Positions 32,839-41,187 of a DNA stretch of 47,627 nucleotides are shown here, piece by piece. The DNA comes from Oscillospiraceae bacterium (GTDB lineage Bacteria; Bacillota; Clostridia; Oscillospirales; Ruminococcaceae): NCBI GenBank assembly GCA_022768545.1, contig JALELV010000058.1, positions 1 through 47,627 on the forward strand. The letters are read 5' to 3'. Position numbers and translations under genes: made by a program. Position 1 is the stretch's first letter. Every line of letters starts with the position of its first letter. The notes below the pieces were generated by a model. That model was not told the origin of the DNA. It did no database searches and saw only the letters and a list, made by a program, of their open reading frames with translations.

Positions 32839-33945
32839 ATGGGACGGAAAGCGGAATATATTAAACAGGTGTGCGGCTATATCGACGAAAACCCCGCCGT
32901 GACCAAAAAGATCCTGGCGGAGCGGGACGATGTGGCGGCGGGCTTTTTGAAGGCCGCCGAGGGAAAAACTTTTAAACGGGTCATCATGATGGGTATCGGA
33001 AGCTCCTACAACGCGGGGCTTATGGCGAAACCCGTGGCGGAGCCAGCCCTGAAGCAGTTTGTCCATGTGTGCTCCCCCGCCATGCTGGAACAGTTGGAGC
33101 GAGTGTATGGCATGGAGGATACGCTGATCCTCTCCTGCTCCCAGTCCGGCAAAAGCGCTTCTACCGTGGAGCTCGTGAGGGAGCTTATCGCCAAAGGCGC
33201 CTTCGTGGTGGGCGTCACCAACGACCTGGAGTCCCCTTTTGCAAAAGCGGTCACCGTTCCGGTCTCCATTCGCTGCGGAGAGGAAAAATCCGGCGCCATG
33301 ACCAAGGGCGTGGGGGCCACCGCCCTGGTGCTTGCGCTGCTGTGCCTGGAGTACGCCCGCGACAGAAAGCTCCTCTGCGGCTGCAAATACGATGAGCTGA
33401 TGGGGCAGCTGCAGTTTATTGCCGACGCCATGGAGGAAAACCAGAAGGTCTGCAAAAAATGGTGTGCGGAAAACCTGGAGAGCTTCCAAAAGATCGTCAG
33501 CATTGACATCATCAGCGATATGGATACCTGGGGCACCGGCATCGAGGGAGCCATCAAGGTGATGGAGACCGCCACCCTGCCCACCTCCGCCTATGAGATC
33601 GAGGAATACCTCCACGGTCCCAATACCCTGCTGGCCCGTCCCGGAAACGGCCTGCTCCTGTTGGATTCCCCCGACAAAGAACATGAGCGCTTTGAAAAGA
33701 TCTACCGGGCCATGTCGGAGAAAAAGGCCCTGTGCTGGGAGGTCACCTTTGGCGGCGAAGCCCGTGCCGAAGGCACCCGCTTGACCTTAAAGAGCCCCAA
33801 AAACAACCTTCTCTCCGGGTTTGAGTACCTGCCGGTGCTGCAGCTGTTCACCATGGAGCTGTACCGGTACCATGACGCCAACGGCCTGGATGGGCTGGAA
33901 GCGCCGGTGGACCTGGGCGAGGCACTCAAGACCAAACTGAAATAA
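32839..33945 (+). CDS. SIS-domain sugar-phosphate isomerase/deglycase-like protein
   Basis: This 368-residue protein has two SIS domains, like the isomerase half of GlmS and the fructoselysine/glucoselysine-6-phosphate deglycases. The first domain shows MMGIGSSYNAGLMA and LILSCSQSGKSASTVE; the second has the EIEEYLHGPNTLLARP block, in which the Glu and His recall the catalytic region of these enzymes. It lacks a glutaminase domain, so it is not GlmS itself. The substrate is probably a phosphorylated amino sugar or sugar-amine, used in the cytoplasm. It starts at ATG 32839 after GAGGAGG and is followed by a strong terminator. A phosphotransferase system partner is not in the window. Confidence 0.87.
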   Translation: MGRKAEYIKQVCGYIDENPAVTKKILAERDDVAAGFLKAAEGKTFKRVIMMGIGSSYNAGLMAKPVAEPALKQFVHVCSPAMLEQLERVYGMEDTLILSCSQSGKSASTVELVRELIAKGAFVVGVTNDLESPFAKAVTVPVSIRCGEEKSGAMTKGVGATALVLALLCLEYARDRKLLCGCKYDELMGQLQFIADAMEENQKVCKKWCAENLESFQKIVSIDIISDMDTWGTGIEGAIKVMETATLPTSAYEIEEYLHGPNTLLARPGNGLLLLDSPDKEHERFEKIYRAMSEKKALCWEVTFGGEARAEGTRLTLKSPKNNLLSGFEYLPVLQLFTMELYRYHDANGLDGLEAPVDLGEALKTKLK

Positions 33946-33962
33946 ACCCTTTTGCGGCAGGG

Positions 33963-33992
33963 CGCCGGGGAGATTTTTCCCCGGCGTTTTTT
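33963..33992 (+). terminator. Intrinsic terminator of the SIS gene
   Basis: The arms cgccgggg and ccccggcg (8 bp) with an eight-base loop are followed by T6. The T tract runs into the -35 of the next promoter. Confidence 0.85.
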
Positions 33993-34019
33993 GCGCAAAA
34001 GGGGCTTTTATGGTATGAT
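33991..34019 (+). promoter_or_regulatory. Promoter of the radical SAM pair
   Basis: TTGCGC (33991-33996) and TATGAT (34014-34019) are spaced by 17 nt with TGG before the -10 (extended). Confidence 0.65.
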
Positions 34020-34101
34020 GAAAAAAACACGCCTCATCCGCCGGGTGCGGGTGGAGCGGTGAAAGGAAAACGGCGCTGGCAGCGCGCCGGCAGATAAAAA
34101 C

Positions 34102-35004
34102 ATGAAGCTTTCCTCCTTTTTTTATTTTTGCAGGTTTGGGGCAAGGTCCATTTTGTTTCACAAAAAGGAGCCCATCGTGGGGACGGTCATCGTCACGGAC
34201 CGGTGCAACCTGCAGTGCAGGCACTGTTCTGTCAATAATATCACCTCGGTGGTCCACCCTTACCGCCAGGTTCGGCAGGAGATGCAGCGCCTTTATGACA
34301 TGGGGGTGCGCATCCTGTTTTTCTGCGGAGGAGAGACTTTTTTGTGGCAGGACGGCGAAAAGACCCTGCGCAGCCTGGTGACAGAGGCCAAGGAGATGGG
34401 CTTTTTGCTCGTCAATGTGGTGACCAACGGCACCTACCCCATCGACCTGCCGGAGGCGGACCTGATTTTGCTGAGCCTGGATGGGGACCGGGAGCGCCAC
34501 AATGAGATCAGGGGGGACACCTATGACCTGATCATGCAAAACATCGCGGAGGCCACCTCCGACAATATCTGCTTTTACATGGCCGTCAACCAGATTAACC
34601 GCGGCGCCGTCCGGGAGGTGTGCACCCTGGCCCGGGATACCAAAAATGTGCGGGCGGTGTCCTTTAACTTCCACACGCCCTACCCCGACACCAGGGAGCT
34701 GGCCCTTTCCCGGGAGGAGAAGGCGGAGTGTTGCGGGGTCATCTCTCAGATGATGCGGGAGGGCGCGCCGGTGTTTAACTTAAAAAGCGCGTTCCCGTAT
34801 TTGGTGGCAAACAGCTTTCCCACCCCCTGCCATCAGTGTGTGGTCATCGAAAACGGAAAGGTGAGCACCTGCGGGCGCTGCATTGAGGTTCCCGGTCTGT
34901 GCGGCCAGTGCGGGTATTTTTTTGTGGCGGAGTATACTCTGCTGTTCCGGGGCAATCTCAGGGTCATTTTGGAAATGCTGCGGACTTATTTGAAATACAT
35001 ATAA
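34102..35004 (+). CDS. Radical SAM protein with a cysteine-rich C-terminus
   Basis: This 300-residue protein has the radical SAM cluster motif CNLQCRHC (Cys35, Cys39, Cys42) and the following FFCGGETFL glycine motif. Toward the end it has three CxxC pairs (243/246, 257/260, 267/270), which could hold one or more extra iron-sulfur clusters as in SPASM or Twitch proteins. Such extra clusters are common in enzymes that modify peptides, though the spacing here does not match a named subfamily that I know. The next gene follows after 15 bases and its ribosome binding site overlaps this stop codon, so the two are co-expressed. The substrate is unknown and no precursor peptide was recognised nearby. 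Confidence 0.88.
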   Translation: MKLSSFFYFCRFGARSILFHKKEPIVGTVIVTDRCNLQCRHCSVNNITSVVHPYRQVRQEMQRLYDMGVRILFFCGGETFLWQDGEKTLRSLVTEAKEMGFLLVNVVTNGTYPIDLPEADLILLSLDGDRERHNEIRGDTYDLIMQNIAEATSDNICFYMAVNQINRGAVREVCTLARDTKNVRAVSFNFHTPYPDTRELALSREEKAECCGVISQMMREGAPVFNLKSAFPYLVANSFPTPCHQCVVIENGKVSTCGRCIEVPGLCGQCGYFFVAEYTLLFRGNLRVILEMLRTYLKYI

Positions 35005-35019
35005 GGAGGGTGGCATGTT

Positions 35020-36273
35020 ATGAGCGTTCTGACCAGTATGACCCGAATGTGGCTGACCCGTTCCGTCCACCCTTTTGCTTTTTTCCCGGAGTACGACGAG
35101 ACGCTGCCCTATGATGACTGCGACGGACTGGGGCTGTATGTGCATATCCCCTTTTGCCGCAGCATCTGCGGTTTCTGCCCCTACTGCAAAACGGTGTACT
35201 CCGGGGAGGAATGTGCCCGCTACACGGAGGCCCTGATCCGGGAAATCCACCTGGTGGGGGCGGGGCATGAGGGGAAAAAACAGGTCACCAGCCTGTATTT
35301 CGGCGGGGGAACACCGGTGCTGGCCGGGGAAAAGCTGCGGGACATCGTCGCCGCCCTCCGGGAGCACTTTGAGATTACCGGCGGGGTCGGCATAGAGCTG
35401 CACCCGGAGGATGTGACCGTGCCCACTTTGCGGATGCTGAAGGAGATGGGCTTTACCAAAATAAGCATCGGCATCCAGTCCTTTCAGAAAAAATATCAGG
35501 CGCTTTTGGGAAGAGGGGCGGTGGACGCGGCGGCGCTTTCCAAAGCCCTGTCCGCCGTCCCTTTCGAGACGGTATCCATGGATTTTATCTTTGCCCTGCC
35601 CGGCCAGACGTCGGAGGACCTACGGCGGGATATCGACACCGCATTCCAAAACGGTGCAAACCACATCGCCATCTATCCTTTTATCCGCTTTACCTTTGCC
35701 GACAGCGCGGTGCCGGAGATGAAAAAGCAGGAGAAGCGGGCCCTTTTGGATGCCGTCACCCGCTACTGCCGGGAGCGAGGGTACGAGAGGACCTCTATCT
35801 GGACCTTTTCCTCAAGCCCCGGGGCGGGCTACTCTTCCATGACCCGGGATAACTTCCTGGGCTTCGGGTGCTCCGCTACCACCCTGCTCAAAGGCCAGTT
35901 TAAGATCAATACCTTTTCGGTGCGGGAATACTGCGGCCGTGTTGGGCAGGGAAAGCTGCCCACCTCGCTCACACTGCGCTTTACCCGCCGCCAGAGGATG
36001 ATCTACTATCTGTTCTGGACGGCTTACAGTACCCGGGTGCGGGAGGAGGATTTCGAGCGCTTTTTCGGCGTTCCGCTTCGGAAGATGTACGGCTTTGAAC
36101 TGAAAGCGGCAAAACTTCTGGGTTTTGTGACAGAACGGGACGGCGTCTGGGAGATGACCCTCAAGGGCGCGTTTTACTACCACTATTACGAAAACTTTTA
36201 CACCCTTGCTTATATCGACCGGATGTGGGGGATCCTTCGGAAAGAGGCCTTCCCTAAAAAAATAGAGCTTTGA
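35020..36273 (+). CDS. HemW/HemN-like radical SAM protein
   Basis: This 417-residue protein resembles the coproporphyrinogen III oxidase-like branch of radical SAM enzymes. It has YVHIPFCRSICGFCPYC (Cys46, Cys50, Cys53, Cys56), the YFGGGTP motif, KISIGIQSFQ and MDFIFALPGQT, all typical of HemN/HemW. Its C-terminal half is less typical (GFGCSATTLLKG replaces the usual GxGAxS block) and a winged-helix-like end is possible. True HemN would make protoporphyrin, but no heme genes are near; HemW-type heme chaperones and methyltransferases share this fold. It forms an operon with the radical SAM gene in front of it. Its exact role is unknown. Confidence 0.87.
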   Translation: MSVLTSMTRMWLTRSVHPFAFFPEYDETLPYDDCDGLGLYVHIPFCRSICGFCPYCKTVYSGEECARYTEALIREIHLVGAGHEGKKQVTSLYFGGGTPVLAGEKLRDIVAALREHFEITGGVGIELHPEDVTVPTLRMLKEMGFTKISIGIQSFQKKYQALLGRGAVDAAALSKALSAVPFETVSMDFIFALPGQTSEDLRRDIDTAFQNGANHIAIYPFIRFTFADSAVPEMKKQEKRALLDAVTRYCRERGYERTSIWTFSSSPGAGYSSMTRDNFLGFGCSATTLLKGQFKINTFSVREYCGRVGQGKLPTSLTLRFTRRQRMIYYLFWTAYSTRVREEDFERFFGVPLRKMYGFELKAAKLLGFVTERDGVWEMTLKGAFYYHYYENFYTLAYIDRMWGILRKEAFPKKIEL

Positions 36274-36307
36274 TGCCGGCGGGAAAGTTCGGGCAAAACG
36301 CCGCGGC

Positions 36308-36336
36308 AGCGGGACCAATTCTGGCCCCGCTTTTTT
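36308..36336 (+). terminator. Intrinsic terminator of the radical SAM operon
   Basis: The arms agcgggacca and tggccccgct (10 bp, one mismatch) with loop ATTC are followed by T6. Confidence 0.8.
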
Positions 36337-36359
36337 GTGCATTTTTCCGGTTCCCATTC

Positions 36360-36388
36360 TTGTGAAAAAAAGGCACGATAGATATAAA
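36360..36388 (+). promoter_or_regulatory. Promoter of the second MATE gene
   Basis: TTGTGA (36360-36365) and TATAAA (36383-36388) are spaced by 17 nt. Confidence 0.6.
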
Positions 36389-36415
36389 CGTTTACCCAGA
36401 AAGGGGATTTCTGCA

Positions 36416-37816
36416 ATGGCACTTAGCCCGGAGGAACAGTATATCCGTATGACCCAGACCCCGATCCCCAGGCTGATCGGAAGGCTGGCCGCACCCACCA
36501 TGGTGAGCATGATGACCACCTCCATCTACAACATGGCGGACACTTTTTTTGTGGGGCAGCTGGGCACCAGCGCCACCGGGGCGGTGGGGGTGGTGTTCTC
36601 CCTGATGGCCATCATCCAGGCGGTGGGTTTTACCTTCGGCATGGGGGCGGGCTCCTGTATCTCCCGCCTGCTGGGGCAGCGGAAGGAGGAAGAGGCGGGC
36701 CGGATGCTGAGCACGGCGTTTTTCACCGCCGTCTTTGCGGGGCTTCTCATCACCGCCGGTGGCCTTGCCTTTTTGAAGCCGCTGATGAAGCTGCTGGGGG
36801 CGACCGATACGATCCTGCCTTTTGCCTGCGACTATGCCCGGTATATCCTGCTGGGGGCTCCCTGGATGTGCGCGGTGTTTGTGATGAACAACTGCCTGCG
36901 CAGCGAGGGACAGGCCTTTCTCTCCATGATGGGGGTGGCCTCGGGCGGGGTGCTCAACTGCGTGCTGGACCCGCTGTTTATCTTCGGGCTGGATCTGGGG
37001 ATCTCCGGAGCGGCCATCGCCACCGTCCTCAGCCAGATGGTGAGCTTTGGCATCCTGCTCTCCCACTTTTTGAGGGGACGGGCCAACACCCGGCTGCATC
37101 CAAAACTTTTCACCTTTCGCTGGAGCGTCTACCGGGAGATTTTGCGCATTGGAGCGCCCACTTTTTTCCGGCAGGGGCTTTCCAGCATTTCGTCGGTGCT
37201 GCTCAACACGGCGGCGGGCGGCTTTGGTGACGCGGCTATCGCGGCCATGTCCATCGTGAGCAAGGTGAGTATGTTTATCTTTTCGGCGCTGCTGGGCTTT
37301 GGACAGGGGTTCCAGCCTGTATCCGGCTACAACTGGGGCGCCCGGCGCTTCGACCGCCTTTGGGACGCCTACTGGTTCTGTGTCAAGGTGTCCGCGGCGG
37401 GCCTTGTCGTTATGGGCGCCGCCGGTTTTCTTCTGGCGCCGCAGATCATCGGGGCGTTTTCCAGGGAGAGCGCCCGGGTGGTGGAGATCGGAGTCTATGC
37501 TTTCCGGGTGCAGTGCGCGCTGTATCCCATCCAGAGTGTGATCGTGCTCTCCAACATGCTGTTTCAGTCCATCGGAAAGGCGAAGGAGGCTGCGGTGCTG
37601 GCCCTCTCCCGCCAGGGGCTCTGCTTTTTTCCCATGATCCTTGCCCTGCCGCTGTTCTTCGACGTCCGGGGGATCCAGTGGGCGCAGCCGGCGGCGGATC
37701 TGCTTACCCTCGGCATCACCGTGGTGCTGGCCGGGTGCTTTTTAAAGAAGCTTGCCGGGATGCGTCAGGCTGCCCTGAAGGAGCAGACCGGCGGGAGGCC
37801 GGCGGAAAAAAGCTGA
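36416..37816 (+). CDS. MATE family efflux transporter
   Basis: This 466-residue protein has twelve predicted membrane segments in two halves; the first carries RLAAPTMVSMMTTSIYNMADTFFVG and the second has a matching ILRIGAPTFFRQGLSS. It is of the VmrA/NorM-like clostridial branch, related to but clearly different from the MATE gene at 31216. It starts at ATG 36416 with AAAGGGG before it; the longer frame overlaps the promoter. It lies directly behind the radical SAM pair but has its own promoter, so a shared function is possible, not shown. The substrate is unknown. Confidence 0.93.
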   Translation: MALSPEEQYIRMTQTPIPRLIGRLAAPTMVSMMTTSIYNMADTFFVGQLGTSATGAVGVVFSLMAIIQAVGFTFGMGAGSCISRLLGQRKEEEAGRMLSTAFFTAVFAGLLITAGGLAFLKPLMKLLGATDTILPFACDYARYILLGAPWMCAVFVMNNCLRSEGQAFLSMMGVASGGVLNCVLDPLFIFGLDLGISGAAIATVLSQMVSFGILLSHFLRGRANTRLHPKLFTFRWSVYREILRIGAPTFFRQGLSSISSVLLNTAAGGFGDAAIAAMSIVSKVSMFIFSALLGFGQGFQPVSGYNWGARRFDRLWDAYWFCVKVSAAGLVVMGAAGFLLAPQIIGAFSRESARVVEIGVYAFRVQCALYPIQSVIVLSNMLFQSIGKAKEAAVLALSRQGLCFFPMILALPLFFDVRGIQWAQPAADLLTLGITVVLAGCFLKKLAGMRQAALKEQTGGRPAEKS

Positions 37817-37826
37817 CGATTTTTTC

Positions 37827-37855
37827 TTGCAAAACGCCGCTGGAGCTTTTATAAT
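37827..37855 (+). promoter_or_regulatory. Promoter of the ZIP transporter gene
   Basis: TTGCAA (37827-37832) and consensus TATAAT (37850-37855) are spaced by 17 nt. Confidence 0.75.
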
Positions 37856-37908
37856 AAACCGGGAATATTCTGGACAGTTTACAGTGCAGCCGGGAGGAAG
37901 ATGTAGCG

Positions 37909-38700
37909 ATGTTAAGCGACCCTTTGGTTTTGGCCCTTTTGGGTACGGGCTTTTCTTTTTTGGGCACGGCCGCCGGGGCGGCCATGGTGTATCTTTTAAA
38001 AAAGGACGTCAATGTCAGCCTGAACCGGGCCTTTATGGGTTTTGCCTCCGGGGTGATGATCGCGGCGGCGGTGTGGTCTTTGATGCTGCCTGCGCTCTCC
38101 ATGGCGCAGGAACAGGGGATGGCGCCGTGGGCCCCAGCGGCGGCGGGCTTTTTGTTCGGCGGCGTGTTCCTGTTTGCGCTGGACAAGCTGATGCCTCATC
38201 TCCACGCCGGGTCGGACAGGCCAGAGGGGCTGAGCAGCTCCTTTAAGCGCACCACCATGCTGGTGCTGGCGGTGACGCTGCACAACATCCCGGAGGGGAT
38301 GGCAGTGGGCCTTTCCTTTGCCCTGGCGGCGCGGGAGGGCAGCTCCGTTACCCTGGCCGGGGCGGCCGCCCTGGCCCTTGGCATGGCGCTGCAGAACTTC
38401 CCGGAGGGAGCTGCCATCTCCCTTCCTCTGAGAAAAGAGGGCTTTTCCCGCACCAAGGCCTTTGCCTGGGGGGCGATGTCCGGTATCGTGGAGCCCGTAG
38501 CCGGGGTGCTGGGGGTGGTGCTGGCGCTTACCATCGTGCATGTTATGCCCTACATGCTCTCCTTTGCGGCGGGCGCCATGATCTATGTGGTGATCGACGA
38601 GCTGGTGCCCTCGGCGTACAATGAGCATTCCAACGCCGGCACTCTGGCCGCCATGGTGGGCTTTGTGCTGATGATGATACTGGACCTTGCCCTGGGATAA
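37909..38700 (+). CDS. ZIP family divalent metal transporter
   Basis: This 263-residue protein has eight membrane segments and the two ZIP metal motifs, HNIPEGMAVGLSFA (about 125-138) and ALQNFPEGAAISLP (about 162-175), with the conserved His, Asn, Pro, Glu and Gly residues. In the second motif Gln takes the place of the His often found there, which is also seen in ZupT/GufA-like members. The family imports zinc and other divalent metals. AGGAAG precedes ATG 37909. It is monocistronic, between a strong promoter and a strong terminator. No metal-regulator site was recognised. Confidence 0.93.
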   Translation: MLSDPLVLALLGTGFSFLGTAAGAAMVYLLKKDVNVSLNRAFMGFASGVMIAAAVWSLMLPALSMAQEQGMAPWAPAAAGFLFGGVFLFALDKLMPHLHAGSDRPEGLSSSFKRTTMLVLAVTLHNIPEGMAVGLSFALAAREGSSVTLAGAAALALGMALQNFPEGAAISLPLRKEGFSRTKAFAWGAMSGIVEPVAGVLGVVLALTIVHVMPYMLSFAAGAMIYVVIDELVPSAYNEHSNAGTLAAMVGFVLMMILDLALG

Positions 38701-39095
38701 AGAGCGGGACGCAAAGGATGATGAAAAGCCCCCGGCAAAACCGTATTTCGGTTTTGCCGGGGGCTTTCTGTGTTTCCGGGCGGGAAAACGGGGGAGGGCG
38801 GCACCGTGCCGCCTTCCCGGGAAAACTTACCGGTATGGGTATTGCCGCTCGAGGTTCTCATCAAATGGCCGGCGCCGGCCCGGCGAGATCTGGCAGGGCC
38901 AAACGGCGTCCGGCGGGGACGGGCGCATCCCGTGCCCGTATTTAAAGCAGAGCGCCGTGGGGCACATCTGGCCGCCGCTGTGTCAGGCCTTTGCCCCCGC
39001 ACACATCCCGGCTTTTGCGGCTGTATGCTCCGTTACCCGAATACAGGATACTGGCCGCTGAACGTGATTGGGCTAAAAGAGGGGGAAAGGAGGGA
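38701..39095. other. GC-rich interval without a convincing gene
   Basis: It holds the ZIP terminator (38725-38767) and then about 330 bases of GC-rich sequence. Short open frames exist on both strands but none has a ribosome binding site with a convincing product, and I recognise no structured RNA. A hairpin of gggcggcac and gtgccgcc type lies near 38797-38814. Confidence 0.4.
38725..38767 (+). terminator. Intrinsic terminator of the ZIP gene
   Basis: A perfect 19-bp stem with loop TATTT, preceded by A4 and ending in T3. Confidence 0.85.
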
Positions 39096-39326
39096 TTACT
39101 TCTCCGCCTTTTCCTTACCCAGGACCCGGAGCAGCCTGGACATCAGGGGAATATAGGTGGCGGCAAAGACGATGAGGCAAAGCGTCAAAACGATCTTTTT
39201 GCATCCGTCGGGCAGGTACATTCCGACGATCACGCCCAGGGAAAGCAGGCAGAGCTTTAAAGCCGTCAGGGTCTTCCAGTCCGATTCCCTCGCGTAGCGG
39301 TTTGCGGCACAAAACAGTCTTTTCAT
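39096..39326 (-). CDS. Small membrane protein
   Basis: This 76-residue protein has a basic start and two hydrophobic segments (about residues 22-40 and 44-62). The pattern ALKLCLLSLGVIVGMYLP, then KKIVLTLCLIVFAATYIPLM, matches a family of small clostridial proteins that databases often call permease of phosphate ABC transporter, although they are far too short to be PstA or PstC. GGGGAGG lies before ATG 39326. It lies 86 bases behind the carboxypeptidase gene on the same strand with no clear terminator between, so it may be co-transcribed. The function is unknown. Confidence 0.75.
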   Translation of the reverse strand: MKRLFCAANRYARESDWKTLTALKLCLLSLGVIVGMYLPDGCKKIVLTLCLIVFAATYIPLMSRLLRVLGKEKAEK

Positions 39327-39412
39327 CGCGTGGCCTCCCCAAATTTATTTTGATCTTTAAATCCGCATCGGCCTCGGGCAGTGCGCGGGCGGAGGGAACC
39401 GGGCGTTTGCGC

Positions 39413-40747
39413 TTACCGGTACAGCCTGCGGTTGCGGCGTTTTTGCCTGCGGCGCCGCCGGGAGAGGTTTACAAAGCGGATGATCACCATCACAAGGAAG
39501 AGCAGCAGCGCAAGGCCAAGAAGCCCCAGCAGAGCCCAGCCCAGGGCGCGGAAGAAAATGCCCCAGAAAGGGTTTGGCTCCTTGACTCGCATGGCGAGGA
39601 TGGTTTCCTCGTCATAATCCTCCCGCTCATAAATCAGGCTATAGGTGCGGGAGAGGGGATACATGGCCCCGGAGTTCTTTTTTAAGGTGACTGTCAGTGT
39701 GGGGGAAATTTCTTCCCCGACCCGGTAAGCATCCGGCACGTTGTAGGAAAGCGCAAGGTCTATTTTGTCGTACAGGCGGTGAACCGTGACATCCACTTCG
39801 TTGTCGGGATAGATGCGGACCTCCCCGACCTGCCGGTCATCGCCGTCCAGCAGAGGGATTTGAAACCCCTGCAGGCTCTGCTTGGTGAGGATGATCTTCT
39901 GAAAGGAATCGAAACAGTAATCGAACAGCGCGGCGGTATCCTTGTATTTTTCACTCGCCACTGTGCTGTTCATCACCACACAGAGAAGTTCCATCCCGTC
40001 CCGTTCCGCCACGGTGACGGCAGTGTGTTTGGCGTTTGGCGTCCAACCAAGTTTTCCTCCGGTGGCGCTTCCGTAGGTGTAGTCAGAGTCGTAGAGCATC
40101 TCGTGCTGAGACCAGAAGTACCGCTCCTTCGGCTGCTTGTTGGTGGGGGACATGGTGTATTTATCCCGGCCAAAAAACTCCCGGAAATCCGGCAGGGAGA
40201 GGGCATACTGTGCGATCAGAGCCATGTCGTGGGCAGTAGTGTAGTGGTTTTCGTTATCCAGGCCGTGGGGGTTGGCAAAATGGGTACCGGTGCAACCCAG
40301 CTCCGCCGCCTTCTCATTCATCATATCCACAAAAGCGGGGATGGTGCCGCCGATCATTTCGGCGATGCCGTTGGCCGCGTCGTTGGCGGAGGTGAGCATC
40401 ATGGCATACATCAGCTCCCGCAGAGTGACGACCTCCCCCTCTGTCAGCGCCACGTGGGTGCTGCCGGACTCGATGGAATGGGTGGCCTCGTAGGTCATCT
40501 CATGGGTGTCATCCAGGTCTGCGTTTTCCAGCGCCAGCAGAGCAGTCATGATCTTGGTGATGCTGGCGGGGTATTCCTTTTGATCCATGTTTTTTTCAAC
40601 GAGGATCTGTCCGGTGGAGGTGTCCATCACGATATAGGCTTCGGAGACGGTCTCCGGGGGAGACGTGCCGTAGGCGGCCCCGGCGGGCAGGCAGAACAGG
40701 GCGGCGAGCAGAAATATCGTAAGCCAAAAGGCAATCAGTTTTTTCAT
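39413..40747 (-). CDS. D-alanyl-D-alanine carboxypeptidase (DacF/PBP5 type)
   Basis: This 444-residue penicillin-binding protein trims the terminal D-Ala from peptidoglycan stem peptides outside the cell. It has a signal peptide (about 1-25), the catalytic SITK motif (Ser62, Lys65), the SAN motif (120-122) and, in place of KTG, KLG in GGKLGWTPNA; a changed middle residue is tolerated in several clostridial relatives. A beta-rich second domain follows, then a membrane segment near 400-425 and a very basic tail (SRRRRRQKRRNRRLYR), which anchors the enzyme. Some clostridial relatives act in sporulation. Its promoter lies about 190 bases upstream. Confidence 0.94.
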   Translation of the reverse strand: MKKLIAFWLTIFLLAALFCLPAGAAYGTSPPETVSEAYIVMDTSTGQILVEKNMDQKEYPASITKIMTALLALENADLDDTHEMTYEATHSIESGSTHVALTEGEVVTLRELMYAMMLTSANDAANGIAEMIGGTIPAFVDMMNEKAAELGCTGTHFANPHGLDNENHYTTAHDMALIAQYALSLPDFREFFGRDKYTMSPTNKQPKERYFWSQHEMLYDSDYTYGSATGGKLGWTPNAKHTAVTVAERDGMELLCVVMNSTVASEKYKDTAALFDYCFDSFQKIILTKQSLQGFQIPLLDGDDRQVGEVRIYPDNEVDVTVHRLYDKIDLALSYNVPDAYRVGEEISPTLTVTLKKNSGAMYPLSRTYSLIYEREDYDEETILAMRVKEPNPFWGIFFRALGWALLGLLGLALLLFLVMVIIRFVNLSRRRRRQKRRNRRLYR

Positions 40748-40937
40748 ATTTTCTCTCCAGATCCGTATTTTTCCGCCGTGCGCGGATGCGGCGGCAAACC
40801 GCCGGGCAGGGCCGAAACGTCCGGGACGCGCGCCCTTTCGAGGTCATGGCGGGCGGCTCAAAACCGCACGCAAAAACAAATGGAAAAACCGGGGCCGCGA
40901 AGCGGGGCCTTCAGGATGCTTTTCCACTTTGAGTTTC

Positions 40938-40966
40938 ATTATAACAAAAAGAGAATGAAAATCCAA
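40938..40966 (-). promoter_or_regulatory. Promoter of the carboxypeptidase gene
   Basis: On the minus strand TTGGAT (40966-40961) and TATAAT (40943-40938) are spaced by 17 nt. Confidence 0.75.
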
Positions 40967-41017
40967 CGAATTTCAAAAAAACGCGGCGGAAAACCGGGAA
41001 AATTGATGAACAGACGC

Positions 41018-41046
41018 TTGTGAAGCGTTTCGGTTTATACTATAAT
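41018..41046 (+). promoter_or_regulatory. Promoter of asnS
   Basis: TTGTGA (41018-41023) and TATAAT (41041-41046) are spaced by 17 nt. Confidence 0.75.
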
Positions 41047-41187
41047 GATAAATATATCTTTGGGGCCGCCCGGCGGCCTACTGTCAAAAAACAGCCTTAT
41101 CCCCCAAAAGCGCGGAAGGCGCCTTGCGTTTCGGTGGGTCATAACCGCCGGGGGCGAACGGGGACGGCGTCAATCGGAGGGTATGTC

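Larger units (their letters stand above)
40748..41187. other. Divergent control region between the carboxypeptidase and asnS
   Basis: No gene is supported. It holds two divergent promoters (40938-40966 minus and 41018-41046 plus) and long leaders of about 180 and 135 bases. The minus-strand leader has a ggcc/ccgc hairpin followed by a T run near 40880-40905. I searched the asnS leader by eye for a T-box sequence and did not find one. Confidence 0.5.

Noticed and set aside
38768-39095. Several short open frames or a structured RNA such as RNase P or SRP RNA
   Set aside because: None has a convincing ribosome binding site, and the conserved sequences of those RNAs are absent.
41047-41187. A T-box leader before asnS
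   Set aside because: T-boxes often precede such genes, but the conserved T-box sequence and an antiterminator/terminator pair are not present.
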